Assembly: GCA_028280445.1 (NCBI GenBank)
Contig: JANQLU010000055.1
Span: 1 to 43,228, forward strand
Reading direction: 5' to 3'
Length of the DNA: 43,228 bases
From: Pirellulaceae bacterium
GTDB taxonomy: Bacteria > Planctomycetota > Planctomycetia > Pirellulales > Pirellulaceae
In this document: in pieces, positions 16,106-27,908 of the stretch
How positions within the stretch are numbered: position 1 is the stretch's first letter
Layout: the number at the start of each line of letters is the position of its first letter
Notes under the pieces: generated by a model
Told to the model about the DNA's origin: nothing
What the model saw: only the letters and a program-made list of their open reading frames with translations
Databases searched by the model: none
Program-made: the position numbers and the translations under genes

Positions 16106-19100
16106 TTATTGCGTTTCACCACCCATTGGCCCGGAAGCGTCTCCGCCGGTGTCTCCTCCGCCATAACCGGAAGACCCGAGGAATTCATCCAAAGTCATAG
16201 GAGGTGAAGCAGGCTCCATTGGTTCGGGAGCTGGTAATCCGTTGTTGTCCAGTGGTTCCATCGGTGTCATGCCGTTTGGATCCATTCCCGACTCCAACAA
16301 TGGGAAGCTTTGTTCCAGTTGTTGAGCGGGTTGCTGGACGACATCCTGCATCGCCTCGAGGTTGTAATTTACGTTGGATTCTTGGAATGTGCGGAATCCG
16401 GTCCCGGCAGGAATCAGATGTCCCAGAATCACGTTTTCTTTGAGACCGACCAGATTGTCGACCTTGCCCTGCAATGCAGCCTCGGTCAGCACTTTGGTGG
16501 TTTCCTGGAAACTGGCAGCGGAAATAAAGCTTTTGCTTTGAACCGCTGCTTTGGTGATTCCCAGCAATTGTGTACTGGCAGTCGCAGGTTTAGGCTTCGA
16601 TCCTTTCGCTGGTTTTCCACCACCGGCTTCGATCGTGGCATTTTCTTGAGCCAATTGATCTTTGTGGATTTTGATGCCTTTTTCAAACGAACTGTCACCA
16701 GGGTCGCTGATTTTAATGTAGTTCGCGAGGTCTTCGTTGCGACGGCGGAAATCGAATCGGTCGCAAACCAATCCAGGCAAAAAGTCTGAATCGCCCGCGG
16801 TTTCAATTTTTACCTTGCGAAGCATGCGAGCCACGATAATCTCGATGTGTTTGTCACTGATTTCAACGCGCTGTGAGCGATAAACACTTTGGATTTCACG
16901 AAGCAAGTATTGCTGAACGGCTTCTTCGCCAGAAACACGCAAGATATCGTGTGGAACCAACGGGCCGTCAACCAAGGCGTCACCAGCTTTGACATGTTCA
17001 CCCGAGTGAACCATCAATCGTTTGTTAGGTGGTACGAGATGCTCGTGTTCAACACCCGCTTCACTGATCACGTTGATGGTCATTTTGCCACGACGTTTTT
17101 CACCTTTGATTTGGACGACTCCGTCGACTTCGGCCAGAACAGCCGGGTCTTTCGGTTTTCGCGCTTCAAAAATCTCGGTGACACGCGGCAAACCACCCGT
17201 GATGTCGCCAACACCGGACGCTTCACGCGGAGTTTCCGCCAGGGTCGTTCCAGCTGAAATCTTTTTGCCTTCTTCGACTTTGATCTGTGCTTTCTCTGGC
17301 AAGAAATAAACATCCAATGGCTTGCCATCAGCATCGACGATCACGATCTGAGGATGCAACTCGCCTTTGTGCTCGGTAATCGTTCGACGAATGTGACCGC
17401 TAGGCTCTTTTTCCTTGCGCATCGTTTCGCCTTCGACGACGTCTTCCCAGCGAACTTTTCCGCCAACTTCGGCCAGAATCGGAACGACGTGTGGGTTCCA
17501 AGTACACAGCACGGATCCGACTTTGACTTCGTCGTTTTCGGCCACACTGAGGATCGCACCAGCAGGAACTTTGTGGCTTTCCAGTTCTCGACCTTTAGGA
17601 TCGAGAATCACAATTTCACCGTTTCGAGTCAGGACCACGGACTGTCCTTCTTCGTTGGTCACGTGACGCATGCGGGTCAGTTTGACCGTTCCGGCTTTGG
17701 TACATTTCTTTTCGTTGTCTTCGACATCCGTCTTCGCAACACCACCGATATGGAATGTACGCATGGTCAATTGGGTACCAGGCTCACCGATACTTTGAGC
17801 AGCGATAATACCAACCGCCATGCCTTCTTCGACCATCGCACCGGTCGACATGTCCATGCCGTAACAGCATCGACAGACACCCAGTGGTGCGTCGCAGGTC
17901 ATCGGGCTACGGACCTGAATTTTCTCCAGTCCCATTTCTTCGATACGCCGTGCGATTTCGGGCGTGATCATTTCGTTCTCACGAACAATGATCTCGTCGG
18001 TAATCGGGTTCACGATGTTCTGTCGACTGACACGACCGTTGATGGCGGTTGTCAATCGAACCTCGACTTGCTCGCCGCGGAAAATCGTCCCTTTGGTAAC
18101 GCTTTGGGTCGTTCCACAATCGTGCATGGTGATCACGACATTTTGTGCGACGTCGGCGAGTTTACGAGTCAGATATCCGGAGTCCGCTGTTTTCAAAGCG
18201 GTATCCGCCAAACCTTTTCGAGCACCGTGAGTCGAACTGAAGTATTCGAGAACACCGAGACCTTCACGGAAATTCGCTTTAATCGGTGTTTCAATAATTT
18301 CACCGGTTGGTTTGGCCATCAAGCCCCGCATTCCCGCGAGCTGTCGAATTTGTTCTTCACCACCACGAGCACCGGAGTCTGCCATCAGGAAAACCGGGTT
18401 CACGTAGCCTTTGCCGCCACGATAGTCGGTTTTCATCGCATTCATCATCTCTTTGGTGATTTTCTCGCGAGCGTGCGTCCAAGTTTCGAGAACTTTGCGA
18501 TATCGCTCCTGTTCGGTAATGACACCACGCTCGAACAGTTTGCGATATTTCAAAACTTCTTTGTCGGCAACACCGACAATTTCCTCTTTGGTTTCAGGCG
18601 TCACCAAATCGTCGGTAGCAAATGACAATCCACTGAGCGTACTTTCGTTGAAGCCCAATTGATTCATATCGTCGAGCAGCCGAATGGTCGCCCGCCGTCC
18701 CAAAATTTGGTAGCAGTCCGAAATAACATTGGCGAGGTCGCCGCTTTTCATCGTCTTGTTATAAAAGTCCATTCCGTTAGGAATCATCATGTTGAACAAG
18801 ATGCGGCCGTAGGTCGTTTCGATGATCTCTCCAGGTTGGCCCCGTTCTTCTTCGCTGATGTACACGCAGCGATCATTTGGCAAACGCACTTTGATCATCG
18901 CGTGTTTGTCGAGGACGCCTTGCGAATATGCCATATCGGCTTCTTCGAGTGAGGCAAACACCATGCCTTCGCCCGGTCGATTTGGCAGCGAAAGGGTCGA
19001 ATAGTAACAACCCATCACCGTGTCCTGTGACGGACTCATAATCGGCTTTCCATTGGATGGCGCGAAAATGTTGTTCGTCGACATCATCAATGTGTGAGCT

Positions 19101-20530
19101 TCGACTTGAGCTTCGATCGACAGCGGCAGGTGAACGGCCATTTGGTCGCCGTCGAAATCCGCGTTGAAGCCTTTACAAACCAGCGGATGGAGATGGATCG
19201 CATTGCCCTCGACCAACGTCGGCTCAAATGCCTGGATTCCCATCCGGTGCAGCGTCGGAGCACGATTGAGCAGAACGGGGTGATTCTGGATCACGTTTTC
19301 GAGAATGTCCCAAACCTCCTCGTCTTTGCGCTCCAACATTTTTTTCGCGCTTTTGATCGTATCGGCGTGACCTTTTTCCTTGAGTTTGCGAATGATAAAC
19401 GGTTGGTAGAGCTCCAACGCAATCTTTTTCGGCAAACCACATTGGTGCAATTTCAGTCGTGGACCAACCACGATAACCGAACGCGCTGAGTAGTCGACAC
19501 GTTTACCCAACAGGTTTTCACGGAATCGACCCTGTTTCCCTTTGATCATATCCGTCAAAGATTTCAGCGGTCGATTGCTGCTGCCCAGGACAGGCCGTTT
19601 ACAACGATTGTTGTCAAATAGCGCGTCCACGGATTGCTGCAACATCCGTTTTTCGTTTCGAATGATGACTTCGGGAGCATTCAAATCAACCAGTTTTCGA
19701 AGTCGGTTGTTACGGTTGATAATACGGCGATACAGGTCGTTCAAATCGCTGGTGGCGAAGTTACCCGATTCCAGCAAGACCAACGGTCGCAAGTCTGGAG
19801 GAATGACAGGAATCACATCCAGGACCATCCATTCCGGTTTATTGTCCGAATCGCGAATCGATTCGACAATTTTCAGCCGGTTAGTCAGGTCTTTGCGTTT
19901 TTGTTTCGAGCCAGTTTCCGCCAAATCGACGCGCAGTTTGTCGGACAATGCAACCAGGTCCATTCGATTGAGCAATTTACGAATCGCCTCGGCGCCCATT
20001 TCCGCGTTGAAAGCGTCATCGCCATATTCGGCTTTGGCGTTTCGATATTCTTCTTCAGTCAGCAATTGCTGGTCTTCGAGTTCGGTATCTTTCGAATCGA
20101 TCACGACGTAATCCTGGAAGTAAATCACTTTCTCCAGGCTGGTCGTTTTCATTTCCAACAAATTACCCAAACGGCTGGGCATGGCTTTAAAGAACCAGAT
20201 GTGAACTACCGGTGCAGCCAGTTCGATATGGCCCATGCGTTTTCGGCGAACGCGTGAGTGAGTGACTTTGACACCACAGCGATCGCAAATCATGCCTTTG
20301 TATTTCATTCCGCGGTATTTGCCGCAAGCGCACTCCCAGTCTTTCTCGGGACCAAAGATCCGCTCACAGAACAAACCGTCTTTTTCTGGACGGTAGGTTC
20401 GGTAGTTGATCGTCTCTGGTTTTTTGACTTCGCCCATCGACCAGCTACGAATATCGTGAGGTCGTGCCAAAGAAATTTTGACGGAAGCGTAATCGTTAAT
20501 TCGATCGTAAGAGCTTTCGGCTAGTGCCAT
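16106..20530 (-). CDS. rpoC: DNA-directed RNA polymerase subunit beta'
   Basis: 1474-aa largest polymerase subunit. The N-terminal zinc site is CACGKYRG...CDRCGV (about residues 68-88), the catalytic Mg-binding loop is [16 protein letters not shown], and the bridge/trigger helix region contains [12 protein letters not shown] preceded by [12 protein letters not shown]. The downstream C-terminal conserved region ends near [13 protein letters not shown]. About 90 further residues form a low-complexity tail rich in Pro, Met, Gly and Glu ([20 protein letters not shown]...), absent from typical RpoC. It starts 64 bp after rpoB and is surely cotranscribed. Confidence 0.98.
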   Translation of the reverse strand: MALAESSYDRINDYASVKISLARPHDIRSWSMGEVKKPETINYRTYRPEKDGLFCERIFGPEKDWECACGKYRGMKYKGMICDRCGVKVTHSRVRRKRMGHIELAAPVVHIWFFKAMPSRLGNLLEMKTTSLEKVIYFQDYVVIDSKDTELEDQQLLTEEEYRNAKAEYGDDAFNAEMGAEAIRKLLNRMDLVALSDKLRVDLAETGSKQKRKDLTNRLKIVESIRDSDNKPEWMVLDVIPVIPPDLRPLVLLESGNFATSDLNDLYRRIINRNNRLRKLVDLNAPEVIIRNEKRMLQQSVDALFDNNRCKRPVLGSSNRPLKSLTDMIKGKQGRFRENLLGKRVDYSARSVIVVGPRLKLHQCGLPKKIALELYQPFIIRKLKEKGHADTIKSAKKMLERKDEEVWDILENVIQNHPVLLNRAPTLHRMGIQAFEPTLVEGNAIHLHPLVCKGFNADFDGDQMAVHLPLSIEAQVEAHTLMMSTNNIFAPSNGKPIMSPSQDTVMGCYYSTLSLPNRPGEGMVFASLEEADMAYSQGVLDKHAMIKVRLPNDRCVYISEEERGQPGEIIETTYGRILFNMMIPNGMDFYNKTMKSGDLANVISDCYQILGRRATIRLLDDMNQLGFNESTLSGLSFATDDLVTPETKEEIVGVADKEVLKYRKLFERGVITEQERYRKVLETWTHAREKITKEMMNAMKTDYRGGKGYVNPVFLMADSGARGGEEQIRQLAGMRGLMAKPTGEIIETPIKANFREGLGVLEYFSSTHGARKGLADTALKTADSGYLTRKLADVAQNVVITMHDCGTTQSVTKGTIFRGEQVEVRLTTAINGRVSRQNIVNPITDEIIVRENEMITPEIARRIEEMGLEKIQVRSPMTCDAPLGVCRCCYGMDMSTGAMVEEGMAVGIIAAQSIGEPGTQLTMRTFHIGGVAKTDVEDNEKKCTKAGTVKLTRMRHVTNEEGQSVVLTRNGEIVILDPKGRELESHKVPAGAILSVAENDEVKVGSVLCTWNPHVVPILAEVGGKVRWEDVVEGETMRKEKEPSGHIRRTITEHKGELHPQIVIVDADGKPLDVYFLPEKAQIKVEEGKKISAGTTLAETPREASGVGDITGGLPRVTEIFEARKPKDPAVLAEVDGVVQIKGEKRRGKMTINVISEAGVEHEHLVPPNKRLMVHSGEHVKAGDALVDGPLVPHDILRVSGEEAVQQYLLREIQSVYRSQRVEISDKHIEIIVARMLRKVKIETAGDSDFLPGLVCDRFDFRRRNEDLANYIKISDPGDSSFEKGIKIHKDQLAQENATIEAGGGKPAKGSKPKPATASTQLLGITKAAVQSKSFISAASFQETTKVLTEAALQGKVDNLVGLKENVILGHLIPAGTGFRTFQESNVNYNLEAMQDVVQQPAQQLEQSFPLLESGMDPNGMTPMEPLDNNGLPAPEPMEPASPPMTLDEFLGSSGYGGGDTGGDASGPMGGETQ

Positions 20531-20594
20531 GTTTGCTTGCTCCTGTGAATACTCGTTGAATGAACCCGTTTATGTTTATCGCGAACTAGTAAAA

Positions 20595-23500
20595 TTAGTC
20601 GCGTCGTTTTTCCAATTGCATGTTCAAGGCAAGACCGCGAATTTCGTTGGTCAAAACGTCAAAGCTGGCGGGTGTGCCGGCTTCCAAAGTGTTTTCACCT
20701 TTGACCATCGATTCGTAAATCTTGGTTCGCCCTTCAACATCGTCACTTTTGACCGTCAGCAACTCTTGGAGAATGTAAGCCGCTCCATAAGCTTCGAGGG
20801 CCCAAACTTCCATCTCACCAAATCGCTGACCACCAAAGCGAGCTTTTCCGCCAAGTGGTTGTTGTGTAATCAATGAGTAAGGCCCAGTACTTCGAGCGTG
20901 GACTTTGTCATCGACCAGATGATGCAATTTGAGCATGTAGATGTAGCCCACCGTTGTCTCTTGAGACATCGGTTTCCCGGTTCGACCATCGTACAGCTGA
21001 GCTTTTCCGTGCGCGGGCAACCCGGCTTCGGCCAAACATTGGTTGATGGTTTCTTCGCTGGCTCCGTCAAAGACCGGCGTGACCGAGCGGAATCCAAGTT
21101 TCGCTCCCGCCCACCCCAAATGGGTTTCCAGAATCTGCCCAACGTTCATCCGACTCGGTACCCCCAGCGGATTGAGCATGATTTGGATGGGTGTTCCGTC
21201 CTCGAGAAACGGCATGTCTTCGACCGGCAGAATTTTGGCGATCACACCTTTATTACCGTGTCGGCCAGCCATTTTGTCGCCAACTGAAATCACTCGCTTG
21301 GTCGCGATGTAAACCTTGACCATTTGCAATACACCGCTGCGCAGTTCATCGCCTGCGGTGATGCTATTGACCATGCGGTCGCGGTCGTCAATCGCGCCTT
21401 CGACTGTCGGCGAGTGTTTTTTGTAGACCTCGGTGATTTGTGAAACGCGTTCGGCGCTGCGCATTTTTCCGGTGATCGATTCGAGTCGGAAAACTTCGGC
21501 TTTTTCCGCGATTTTGACCGGATCCTGATCGCGAACCAATGGCGTATCGTCTTCGTCGGTAATGGCTTTACCGGTGATACCTTCCATCTCCTCGATCATT
21601 TCCGTAAACGCAACGGCAATGCGTTCGTCACCTTCGGCTTTGGCCGCCGCCAGATCTTTTTCAAAGACTTTTCGTTCTTCGTCCGACAAACTCATGCGTC
21701 GGCGGAACCGTTGTGTGTTGATCACAATTCCTTCGATGCCTGATGGAACTTCGAGCGAATCGTTTTTCACGTCTTCGCCGGCGCGCCCGAAAATTGCGTG
21801 CAACAATTTCTCTTCGGGAGTCAATTCCGTCTTGGATTTTGGAGAGACTTTACCCACCAGAATGTCGCCAGGACGAACGTATGTACCGATCTGAACGACT
21901 CCGTTTTCATCGAGATTGCGAAGTGCTTTTTCGCTGACATTTGGAATATCGCGAGTGAACTCTTCGCGGCCCAATTTTGTTTCGCGAATCTCGACGTCAA
22001 ACTCCTCAATATGAATCGAAGTATAAACGTCGTTTTTGACCAGCTCTTCGCTGATGATAATCGCGTCTTCGAAATTGTAGCCATCGAATGACATGAACCC
22101 GACCAGCACGTTGCGACCCAGCGAAAGAATACCTCGATGGGTTGCCGCACCATCGGCAATCACCTGGCCCTTGGTGACTTGATCGCCCAAGTTGACCAGC
22201 GGACGCTGGTTGTTGCAGGTTCGTTCGTTGAGTCCCACGTATTTTTTCAAATGGTAGCGGTCACTGCCGATTTCGACTCGAGTCGAATCCACATAACTGA
22301 CTTTGCCCGCGCGGCGTGCACGAACTACCATGCTGGAGTTTTCTGCGACCGCTGTCTCCATTCCTGTGCCGACGATCGGCGGATCGGTAATCAACAACGG
22401 AACAGCTTGCCGCTGCATGTTGGATCCCATTAACGCGCGGTTCGCGTCATCGTGCTCTAGAAACGGAATCAGGCCCGCGGAAACACCCACCATTTGACAA
22501 GGTGCGATATCGATATAATCGACTTCGTCGGGTGTCACCAATTCAAAGTCAGCTCGATAACGAGCAATGATGTTTCCACCCAGTGCTTTGTCGCCAACAA
22601 TTTTTCCATCGTCGACGCTAGTATCCGCCGGAGCGACATAGGCCTCTGTTTCTTCGTCCGCGCGAAGCCAGACGACGTCCTCGGAGACTTTTCCTTTTTT
22701 GACCTCGAAATACGGCGTTACCAGAAAACCGTAGTCGTCCACACTGGCATAAATCGCCAAGCTCGAAATCAGACCGATATTGGTACCCTCAGGAGTTTCG
22801 ATCGGGCAGATTCGGCCATAGTGGGAAATGTGAACATCGCGAACCTCGAAACCTGCGCGCTTTCGATTGAGACCGCCTGGACCGAGCGCAGAAAGTCGTC
22901 GTTCGTGTGTCAGTTGTGACAGCGGATTCGTTTGGTCAACAACCTGTGATAATTCACCGCGACCAAAAAAGTACTCAATGGCTGCCGAAATACTTTTGGG
23001 ATTGATCAAACTGCGCGGCGTCATGTCCTCTTGATCTTTGAGGCTCATGCGCTCTTGAACCGTTCGTCGCAATTTCAAGAAACCTTTGCGAAGCTCGTCG
23101 CTGGCGAGTTCGTCAATGGTTCGCAACCGGCGATTGCCGAGGTGGTCGATATCGTCGTAATAAGCGCCTTCCTCGCGTGTGAACAATTCCAACAGATATT
23201 GCATACTGGCAAGAATATCGTCGGGCCGCAGGGTCATTTCTTTTTCACTGACGCCGAGCTCCAATTTACGATTAATTCGGAATCGACCGACACGTCCTAA
23301 TCGATAACGATTGTCGTCGTAGAATTTCTCGTTAAACAGCGTTCGTGCGCGTTCCAGTTGCGGTGGGTTGCCGGGTCGCAAACGCTGGTAGATTCGCAAC
23401 AACGCTTCTTCGTGGCTGGAGGTATTGTCGTCTGCCAACGAATTGAAAACGATATTTGTTTTCGGGGCTGCCATCACCTCGCACGCTTTGACCCCGCAGG

Positions 23501-24329
23501 TACAAATGATTTCGGCGTGATCTTTGGTAATTTTCTGGCCTGCATCAATGATGATTTCGCCAGCGCGTTCGTGTTTCGCCGGATAGGTAATGTCGTCGAC
23601 CGCAATTTTACCTTCGAGTTTCGAGGCACTGCGTTTATCGACAACTTTGACTTTGATCGCATCGTAAAACGCCCGCAAAATGTCGGCATCTTCGCTGAAT
23701 TTCGGATCCATCGCCCGCAGCAGCGTCATGGCCGAAAATTTACCGCTTTGGTCGATACGAACCTGGAAAACGTCTTTTTTCGTGATGTTGATTTCTATCC
23801 AGCTTCCGCGCTCGGGGATGACTCGACAGCTGGGCAGCTTTCGGTCAGTAGTGGTGTCCGTTTCCTCGACAAAGTCGATACCGGGGCTGCGGTGCAACTG
23901 GCTGACAACCACACGTTCGGCGCCATTAATAATGAATTCACCACCGCCAAGCATGATGGGAATATCACCCAGGAACACTTCTTCCTCAATCGGCTCCTCT
24001 TTGTTCAGACGGAGCCAGACGCGAAACGGTTGCCCGTAGGTCAATCGAAGTTGTCGACACTCTTCAGGGGTATAACGCGGTTTGCCAAGTTCATAACGGA
24101 TGTATTCCAGCGTGAGCTGTTTGTCATAACTTTCGATTGGAAAGATTTCCGCGAGAACACCTTCGATCCCTTGATTTTTGCGCTTTTCATGCAGCAAATC
24201 GCGCTGCAAAAAAGCCTCGTAGCTTTTCGTTTGAATTTCGGTCAGGTTTGTTGGAAGTTCATATTGTCTTCCGGTGCCAAAATTACGAACTTCTGCTGGA
24301 TCTAAACGTCGCTGTGAGCTGGTCGCCAT
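20595..24329 (-). CDS. rpoB: DNA-directed RNA polymerase subunit beta
   Basis: 1244 aa. The rifampicin-pocket segment reads [15 protein letters not shown] then [13 protein letters not shown], so the Asp, His and Ser positions whose change gives resistance in E. coli (516, 526, 531) are wild type. C-terminal motifs [12 protein letters not shown] and [24 protein letters not shown] are intact. GGAG lies upstream of ATG 24329. A 325-bp untranslated gap with a strong hairpin separates it from rplL, as in E. coli, where that gap hosts partial termination and RNase III cleavage. Confidence 0.98.
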   Translation of the reverse strand: MATSSQRRLDPAEVRNFGTGRQYELPTNLTEIQTKSYEAFLQRDLLHEKRKNQGIEGVLAEIFPIESYDKQLTLEYIRYELGKPRYTPEECRQLRLTYGQPFRVWLRLNKEEPIEEEVFLGDIPIMLGGGEFIINGAERVVVSQLHRSPGIDFVEETDTTTDRKLPSCRVIPERGSWIEINITKKDVFQVRIDQSGKFSAMTLLRAMDPKFSEDADILRAFYDAIKVKVVDKRSASKLEGKIAVDDITYPAKHERAGEIIIDAGQKITKDHAEIICTCGVKACEVMAAPKTNIVFNSLADDNTSSHEEALLRIYQRLRPGNPPQLERARTLFNEKFYDDNRYRLGRVGRFRINRKLELGVSEKEMTLRPDDILASMQYLLELFTREEGAYYDDIDHLGNRRLRTIDELASDELRKGFLKLRRTVQERMSLKDQEDMTPRSLINPKSISAAIEYFFGRGELSQVVDQTNPLSQLTHERRLSALGPGGLNRKRAGFEVRDVHISHYGRICPIETPEGTNIGLISSLAIYASVDDYGFLVTPYFEVKKGKVSEDVVWLRADEETEAYVAPADTSVDDGKIVGDKALGGNIIARYRADFELVTPDEVDYIDIAPCQMVGVSAGLIPFLEHDDANRALMGSNMQRQAVPLLITDPPIVGTGMETAVAENSSMVVRARRAGKVSYVDSTRVEIGSDRYHLKKYVGLNERTCNNQRPLVNLGDQVTKGQVIADGAATHRGILSLGRNVLVGFMSFDGYNFEDAIIISEELVKNDVYTSIHIEEFDVEIRETKLGREEFTRDIPNVSEKALRNLDENGVVQIGTYVRPGDILVGKVSPKSKTELTPEEKLLHAIFGRAGEDVKNDSLEVPSGIEGIVINTQRFRRRMSLSDEERKVFEKDLAAAKAEGDERIAVAFTEMIEEMEGITGKAITDEDDTPLVRDQDPVKIAEKAEVFRLESITGKMRSAERVSQITEVYKKHSPTVEGAIDDRDRMVNSITAGDELRSGVLQMVKVYIATKRVISVGDKMAGRHGNKGVIAKILPVEDMPFLEDGTPIQIMLNPLGVPSRMNVGQILETHLGWAGAKLGFRSVTPVFDGASEETINQCLAEAGLPAHGKAQLYDGRTGKPMSQETTVGYIYMLKLHHLVDDKVHARSTGPYSLITQQPLGGKARFGGQRFGEMEVWALEAYGAAYILQELLTVKSDDVEGRTKIYESMVKGENTLEAGTPASFDVLTNEIRGLALNMQLEKRRD

Positions 24330-24589
24330 AATGTGCGGATACTCCGGCTAAGAATGTTTAATCGACTGAAACGAAAAAAGCGAAATCCGACAAAGCGGAA
24401 CTAGTGAACATGCAAGCAAAAAACTTACGACCGACCAACCAAGGAATTGCAGCGTTGGGAAAACACAACAACATTGTTGATTGCTTTGTAAGCGCGCAAT
24501 CCTTGCGTACGGATTCAAAACAGCAATTTTGCGTAAGATTTGTACTTGCCACGCGGGTCAAATAATTACAGGCCTGTTTTCAACATGCA

Positions 24590-24627
24590 AATCAGACAGT
24601 CGCAGATCCGGCTACGACTGCCTGATT
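24590..24627 (-). promoter_or_regulatory. Long hairpin in the rplL-rpoB intergenic region
   Basis: A 13-bp stem (one G-U) with a 12-nt loop, AATCAGGCAGTCG on one side and CGACTGTCTGATT on the other in minus-strand reading, lies 28 nt after rplL. No T-run follows, so it is more likely an RNA processing site or attenuator than a full terminator. The remainder of this 325-bp gap shows no gene. Confidence 0.6.
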
Positions 24628-24654
24628 GCCCGGATCAATTTATGCAATCGAAAA

Positions 24655-25062
24655 CTATTTAAGCTCGATCGAACCGCCAGCGGCTTCGACGTCTGCTTTA
24701 ATTTTATCGGCGTCTTCTTTGGCAACCGCTTCCTTGAGCGTTGCTGGACATCCTTCGACCATTTTCTTGGCGTCCATCAAAGATGCACCAGTGATGTTTT
24801 TGACAACTTTGACGACGTCCAATTTTTTGTCACCAAAACCTGTCAAAACAACATCGAATTCGGTTTTTTCTTCGGCTGCAGCACCGGCGTCGCCGCCTGC
24901 ACCTGCAGCAACCATCACTGCGCCACCAGAGGCGGGTTCAATATTGTATTCAGCTTTCAAATAATCGCTGACTGCCTTTGCTTCCTTCAATGTCAATTCA
25001 GCGATTTGATCACCAAGTTTTTTTGCTTCCTCAGAAAATTCCAAAACGGCTTCTTCAGACAT
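24655..25062 (-). CDS. rplL: 50S ribosomal protein L7/L12
   Basis: 135-aa stalk protein that recruits translation factors. It has an N-terminal dimerisation helix region, an Ala/Gly hinge (VAAGAGGDAGAAAEEKTEF) and the globular C-terminal domain with KLDVVKVVKNITGASLMDAK and EAVAKEDADKIKADVEAAGG. It is slightly longer than E. coli L12 (about 120 aa), mostly at the N-terminus. It lies 142 bp downstream of rplJ. Confidence 0.97.
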   Translation of the reverse strand: MSEEAVLEFSEEAKKLGDQIAELTLKEAKAVSDYLKAEYNIEPASGGAVMVAAGAGGDAGAAAEEKTEFDVVLTGFGDKKLDVVKVVKNITGASLMDAKKMVEGCPATLKEAVAKEDADKIKADVEAAGGSIELK

Positions 25063-25204
25063 GACAACACGACCTTTCTAAAATTCGTAACCCTGATTGT
25101 ATGCGGGTGAACAATTCAGGGAAATGGTTAACTTTTTTGCAAATGATTTCGATTCACTACGCTGCCAGCCTCCCCGCTGTCGGCCTGCAACGGCGATTAT
25201 TTTG

Positions 25205-25723
25205 TTATTCTTCCTTGGATTTTTGCTCGACTTGACTTGCTAGCTGGCCACCTGGTCCGGTGAGCTGCGATTGCAAGGTCGTCCACGCGGATGTCATTTG
25301 GCCCGACAGGATGCTGAGTTGCTCCATACGATTTGGCCATTTACTGATTTCCTGGACTTTTTCAGGCGATAGTTTTTCGCCATCCATGACTCCGCCGCGG
25401 GCCTTGAAAACCTCGAATTCTTCGCTCTTGTCGAGATCGACGACTTCTTTGACCAGCGAAACAAAATCCTCAGCTCCCCAAACGACACAAGCCGTGCCGT
25501 CGAGATCTTCGAATGCGGGAGCCAGCGAAGTTCCCTCGGTGGCGCGACGAGCAAGGCTGTTTTTCACAACCAGCAACTGAATGTTTTTTTCGCGAAGCTG
25601 CTTGCGGAGTTTCACGGTCGAGTTTGCATCCAGCCCGATCACGTCTGCGACCAAACAATCCGCCACGCCATCCAAACGCGACTTGAATGTATTGGTGACT
25701 AGTTCTTTGACTTTTTTACTCAT
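25205..25723 (-). CDS. rplJ: 50S ribosomal protein L10
   Basis: 172 aa. L10 anchors L7/L12 dimers on 23S rRNA and in E. coli represses its own operon by binding the mRNA leader. The N-terminal domain has LVADVIGLDANSTVKLRKQLR and VVKNSLARRA; the C-terminus carries the L12-binding helix followed by a short charged tail (QVEQKSKEE). It follows rplA after 87 bp. Confidence 0.96.
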   Translation of the reverse strand: MSKKVKELVTNTFKSRLDGVADCLVADVIGLDANSTVKLRKQLREKNIQLLVVKNSLARRATEGTSLAPAFEDLDGTACVVWGAEDFVSLVKEVVDLDKSEEFEVFKARGGVMDGEKLSPEKVQEISKWPNRMEQLSILSGQMTSAWTTLQSQLTGPGGQLASQVEQKSKEE

Positions 25724-25810
25724 GGTTCTACCAAATCGGTGTTTTGCGTCCCCAACTGAACAACGAAAGACATCGTGTCAAACGTTGGGTTCAACAGTAT
25801 TGGTGAAAAA

Positions 25811-26488
25811 TTATGCGGCGATCCTGATACCAGGGCTCATCGTTGCGGCGATCGCCACTCCTTTGACATAAGTTCCCTTGATGGCTGCGGGCTTCAAGGA
25901 ATCAATGAATTCCATAAACGCTTCGATATTTTCTTGTAATTTGTTGGCATCAAAGCTGAGTTTTCCAACAATCGCGTGGACATTTCCACCTTTGTCATTT
26001 CGAAACTCAACCTTACCCGCCTTGTACTCTTGAACGGTCTTGGCGACTTCAGTGGTGACCGTTCCAGCACGAGGCGACGGCATCAATCCACGAGGTCCGA
26101 GGACTCGACCCAGCGGGCCGACCATTCCCATCATGTCGGGGGTCGCGATACAAACATCAAATTCCAACCAGCCGTCTTTGATTTTTTTCGCCAAATCGTC
26201 CTGACCGACTTCGTCAGCACCTGCTTCTTTGGCGGCTTCGGCCAAATCCCCTTTGGCGAATACGACCACTCGTTGTGTCTTGCCGATTCCATGGGGCAGT
26301 ACGAGGCTGCCGCGCACGACTTGGTCGGCTTGTTTGTCATCGACGCCCAGTCGCATGTGGATTTCAACCGATTGATCAAATTTCGTATCGCCAAACGATT
26401 TGAGAATCTCCACGGCTTTTGTCAAATCCACTGGCTCGGCAGGCACTTTGTCGGCGTGCGCTCGATATCGTTTTGAATTTTTAGGCAT
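25811..26488 (-). CDS. rplA: 50S ribosomal protein L1
   Basis: 225 aa from ATG 26488 ([11 protein letters not shown]). A GTG three codons upstream keeps the frame open, but it overlaps the Shine-Dalgarno sequence GAGGTG, which decides for the ATG. Diagnostic segments are [32 protein letters not shown] and [13 protein letters not shown]1 forms the mobile stalk near the E site and in E. coli regulates the L11-L1 message. Confidence 0.97.
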   Translation of the reverse strand: MPKNSKRYRAHADKVPAEPVDLTKAVEILKSFGDTKFDQSVEIHMRLGVDDKQADQVVRGSLVLPHGIGKTQRVVVFAKGDLAEAAKEAGADEVGQDDLAKKIKDGWLEFDVCIATPDMMGMVGPLGRVLGPRGLMPSPRAGTVTTEVAKTVQEYKAGKVEFRNDKGGNVHAIVGKLSFDANKLQENIEAFMEFIDSLKPAAIKGTYVKGVAIAATMSPGIRIAA

Positions 26489-26545
26489 TATGTTCACCTC
26501 GATCTATTCGATCGTGTTTTATTGATTCAATGAAATTTTGACGGG

Positions 26546-26971
26546 TTATCCTTCAACTTCGATGCCCATACTACGGGCCGTTCCTTCGATCATGCGGCAA
26601 GCATTTTCGACGTCGCTCGCATTGAGATCCGCCATTTTTTTGTTCACGATTTCTTCGATTTGTGCTCGAGTCACTTTGGCAACTTTGTCGCGGTTGGGCA
26701 CACCTGACCCTTTGGCAATACCGGCCGCCTGTTTGAGCAGCGAGGCTGCTGGCGGGCTTTTGGTGACGAAATCGAATGTACGATCGTTATAAACGGTGAC
26801 GATGACCGGAATGGGCGTGCCATTATATTCTTTGGTGCGGTCATTAAACTGCTGCACAAATTGCCCCAGATTAATGCCGAATTTACCCAGCGATGTACCG
26901 ACCGGAGGCGCTGGAGTCGCTTGTCCGCCAGGAACCTGAAACTTCGCTTCACCTTGTATTTGTTTTGCCAT
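26546..26971 (-). CDS. rplK: 50S ribosomal protein L11
   Basis: 141 aa, the usual length. L11 binds the GTPase-associated centre of 23S r[25 protein letters not shown] is the characteristic proline-rich N-terminal stretch (thiostrepton-binding face), and [18 protein letters not shown] is the typical C-terminal RNA-binding helix. It lies 41 bp after nusG and 57 bp before rplA. Confidence 0.97.
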   Translation of the reverse strand: MAKQIQGEAKFQVPGGQATPAPPVGTSLGKFGINLGQFVQQFNDRTKEYNGTPIPVIVTVYNDRTFDFVTKSPPAASLLKQAAGIAKGSGVPNRDKVAKVTRAQIEEIVNKKMADLNASDVENACRMIEGTARSMGIEVEG

Positions 26972-27012
26972 GACTCAATTTCAATCTATTTAGTTCTGCT
27001 TGCTTCAAATGT

Positions 27013-27891
27013 TTAAACGTCTTCGACCTGCCAATGGTCCAGTTCGACAGGATTGGGACGACCAAAGATATTGATCATCACGGTGACACGACCATTTCTC
27101 TCGTCGACATTCGAAACTTCGCCTTCGTAATTCTGGAAATAACCTTCTTTGACGCGAACACGATCGCCAACTTTGAAACGAATCGAAGTCTTCAATGGTT
27201 CAGCGACATCGTCACCTGTCGGCACTTCGGGTCGGGATGCGGCGACAATGCGATCGATTTCCTCTTTGCTCAATGGAACAGGTTTGCCGGCGGCACCTGT
27301 AAAATCCCCGATCCCCGGGGTATCCCGCACGAGAAACCAGGTATCATCGTTGATCGCCATGCGAACCACGACATATCCTGGATACAGCTTGCGTTTGACA
27401 ACACGCTGCTTGCCGGATTTTGTAAATTCGCGAACATCCTCAGTGGGAACCAGGATGTCGCCAAAGTATTTTTCTTTGCCCTCGATTTTCACGCGGCGTT
27501 GCAAGGCATCGCAGATTGAGTTTTCACGGTTCACCTGAACTTTCAGGATGTACCACTTCATCTCAATCTCGCCACCGCCCGATTTGGCTGCTACGTCTTC
27601 ACCGTCGTCCTCGAGCATCTCTTCGACAGGTCGAGCATCCTCGTCCTCATCATCGTCAAAGAAATCTTCGTCGGTCGCCAAGTCCTCGTCGCGAATCTCA
27701 GAATCGCTGTCGATTTTCTCCCCACCGTTTTCATCGGTGGATGCTTCATCGACGGGCGTCTCGGCTACTGGTGCTTCAACTGCGGGCGCATCGTCGGTTG
27801 TATCGGCTGGAACCGAATCGGATTGCGCAACGGAAGCGGCGCTTTGCTCGACACCTTCGACCGTTTCATCTGTTTTGTTTTCGTTGGTCAT
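27013..27891 (-). CDS. nusG: Transcription factor NusG with a long acidic N-terminal extension
   Basis: 292 aa, against about 180 in E. coli. The canonical protein begins near residue 111: the NGN domain (MKWYILKVQVNREN, then LYPGYVVVRMAINDDTWFLVRDTPGIGDF) binds the polymerase clamp, and the C-terminal KOW domain (FKVGDRVRVKEGYFQNYEG ... ELDHWQVEDV) contacts Rho or S10. The first 110 residues are Asp/Glu/Ala/Pro-rich with almost no hydrophobic residues (EDFFDDDEDEDARPVEEM), so they are probably disordered. The extension is in frame and shares no ATG with the core except the methionine at the junction. It sits 17 bp after secE. Confidence 0.95.
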   Translation of the reverse strand: MTNENKTDETVEGVEQSAASVAQSDSVPADTTDDAPAVEAPVAETPVDEASTDENGGEKIDSDSEIRDEDLATDEDFFDDDEDEDARPVEEMLEDDGEDVAAKSGGGEIEMKWYILKVQVNRENSICDALQRRVKIEGKEKYFGDILVPTEDVREFTKSGKQRVVKRKLYPGYVVVRMAINDDTWFLVRDTPGIGDFTGAAGKPVPLSKEEIDRIVAASRPEVPTGDDVAEPLKTSIRFKVGDRVRVKEGYFQNYEGEVSNVDERNGRVTVMINIFGRPNPVELDHWQVEDV

Positions 27892-27908
27892 TGAAAACTA
27901 CCAATCCA

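Noticed and set aside
17354..18625. 423-codon open frame antisense to rpoC
   Set aside because: It lies wholly inside the well-conserved beta' gene on the opposite strand, is Phe/His/Arg-rich, has no domain and is explained by the codon usage of rpoC. The same applies to long antisense frames over fusA (14089-14922), rpoB (23358-24305), tuf (29266-30015) and nusG/secE (27516-28256).
22860..22990. Rifampicin-resistance changes in rpoB
   Set aside because: The Asp, His and Ser positions at the drug pocket are wild type; nearby differences from E. coli (VV for FM) are likely lineage variation.
25063..25204. GC-rich imperfect stem in the rplJ-rplL gap as a regulatory RNA
   Set aside because: The best pairing has two mismatches in nine and no conserved motif; not supportable without comparative data.
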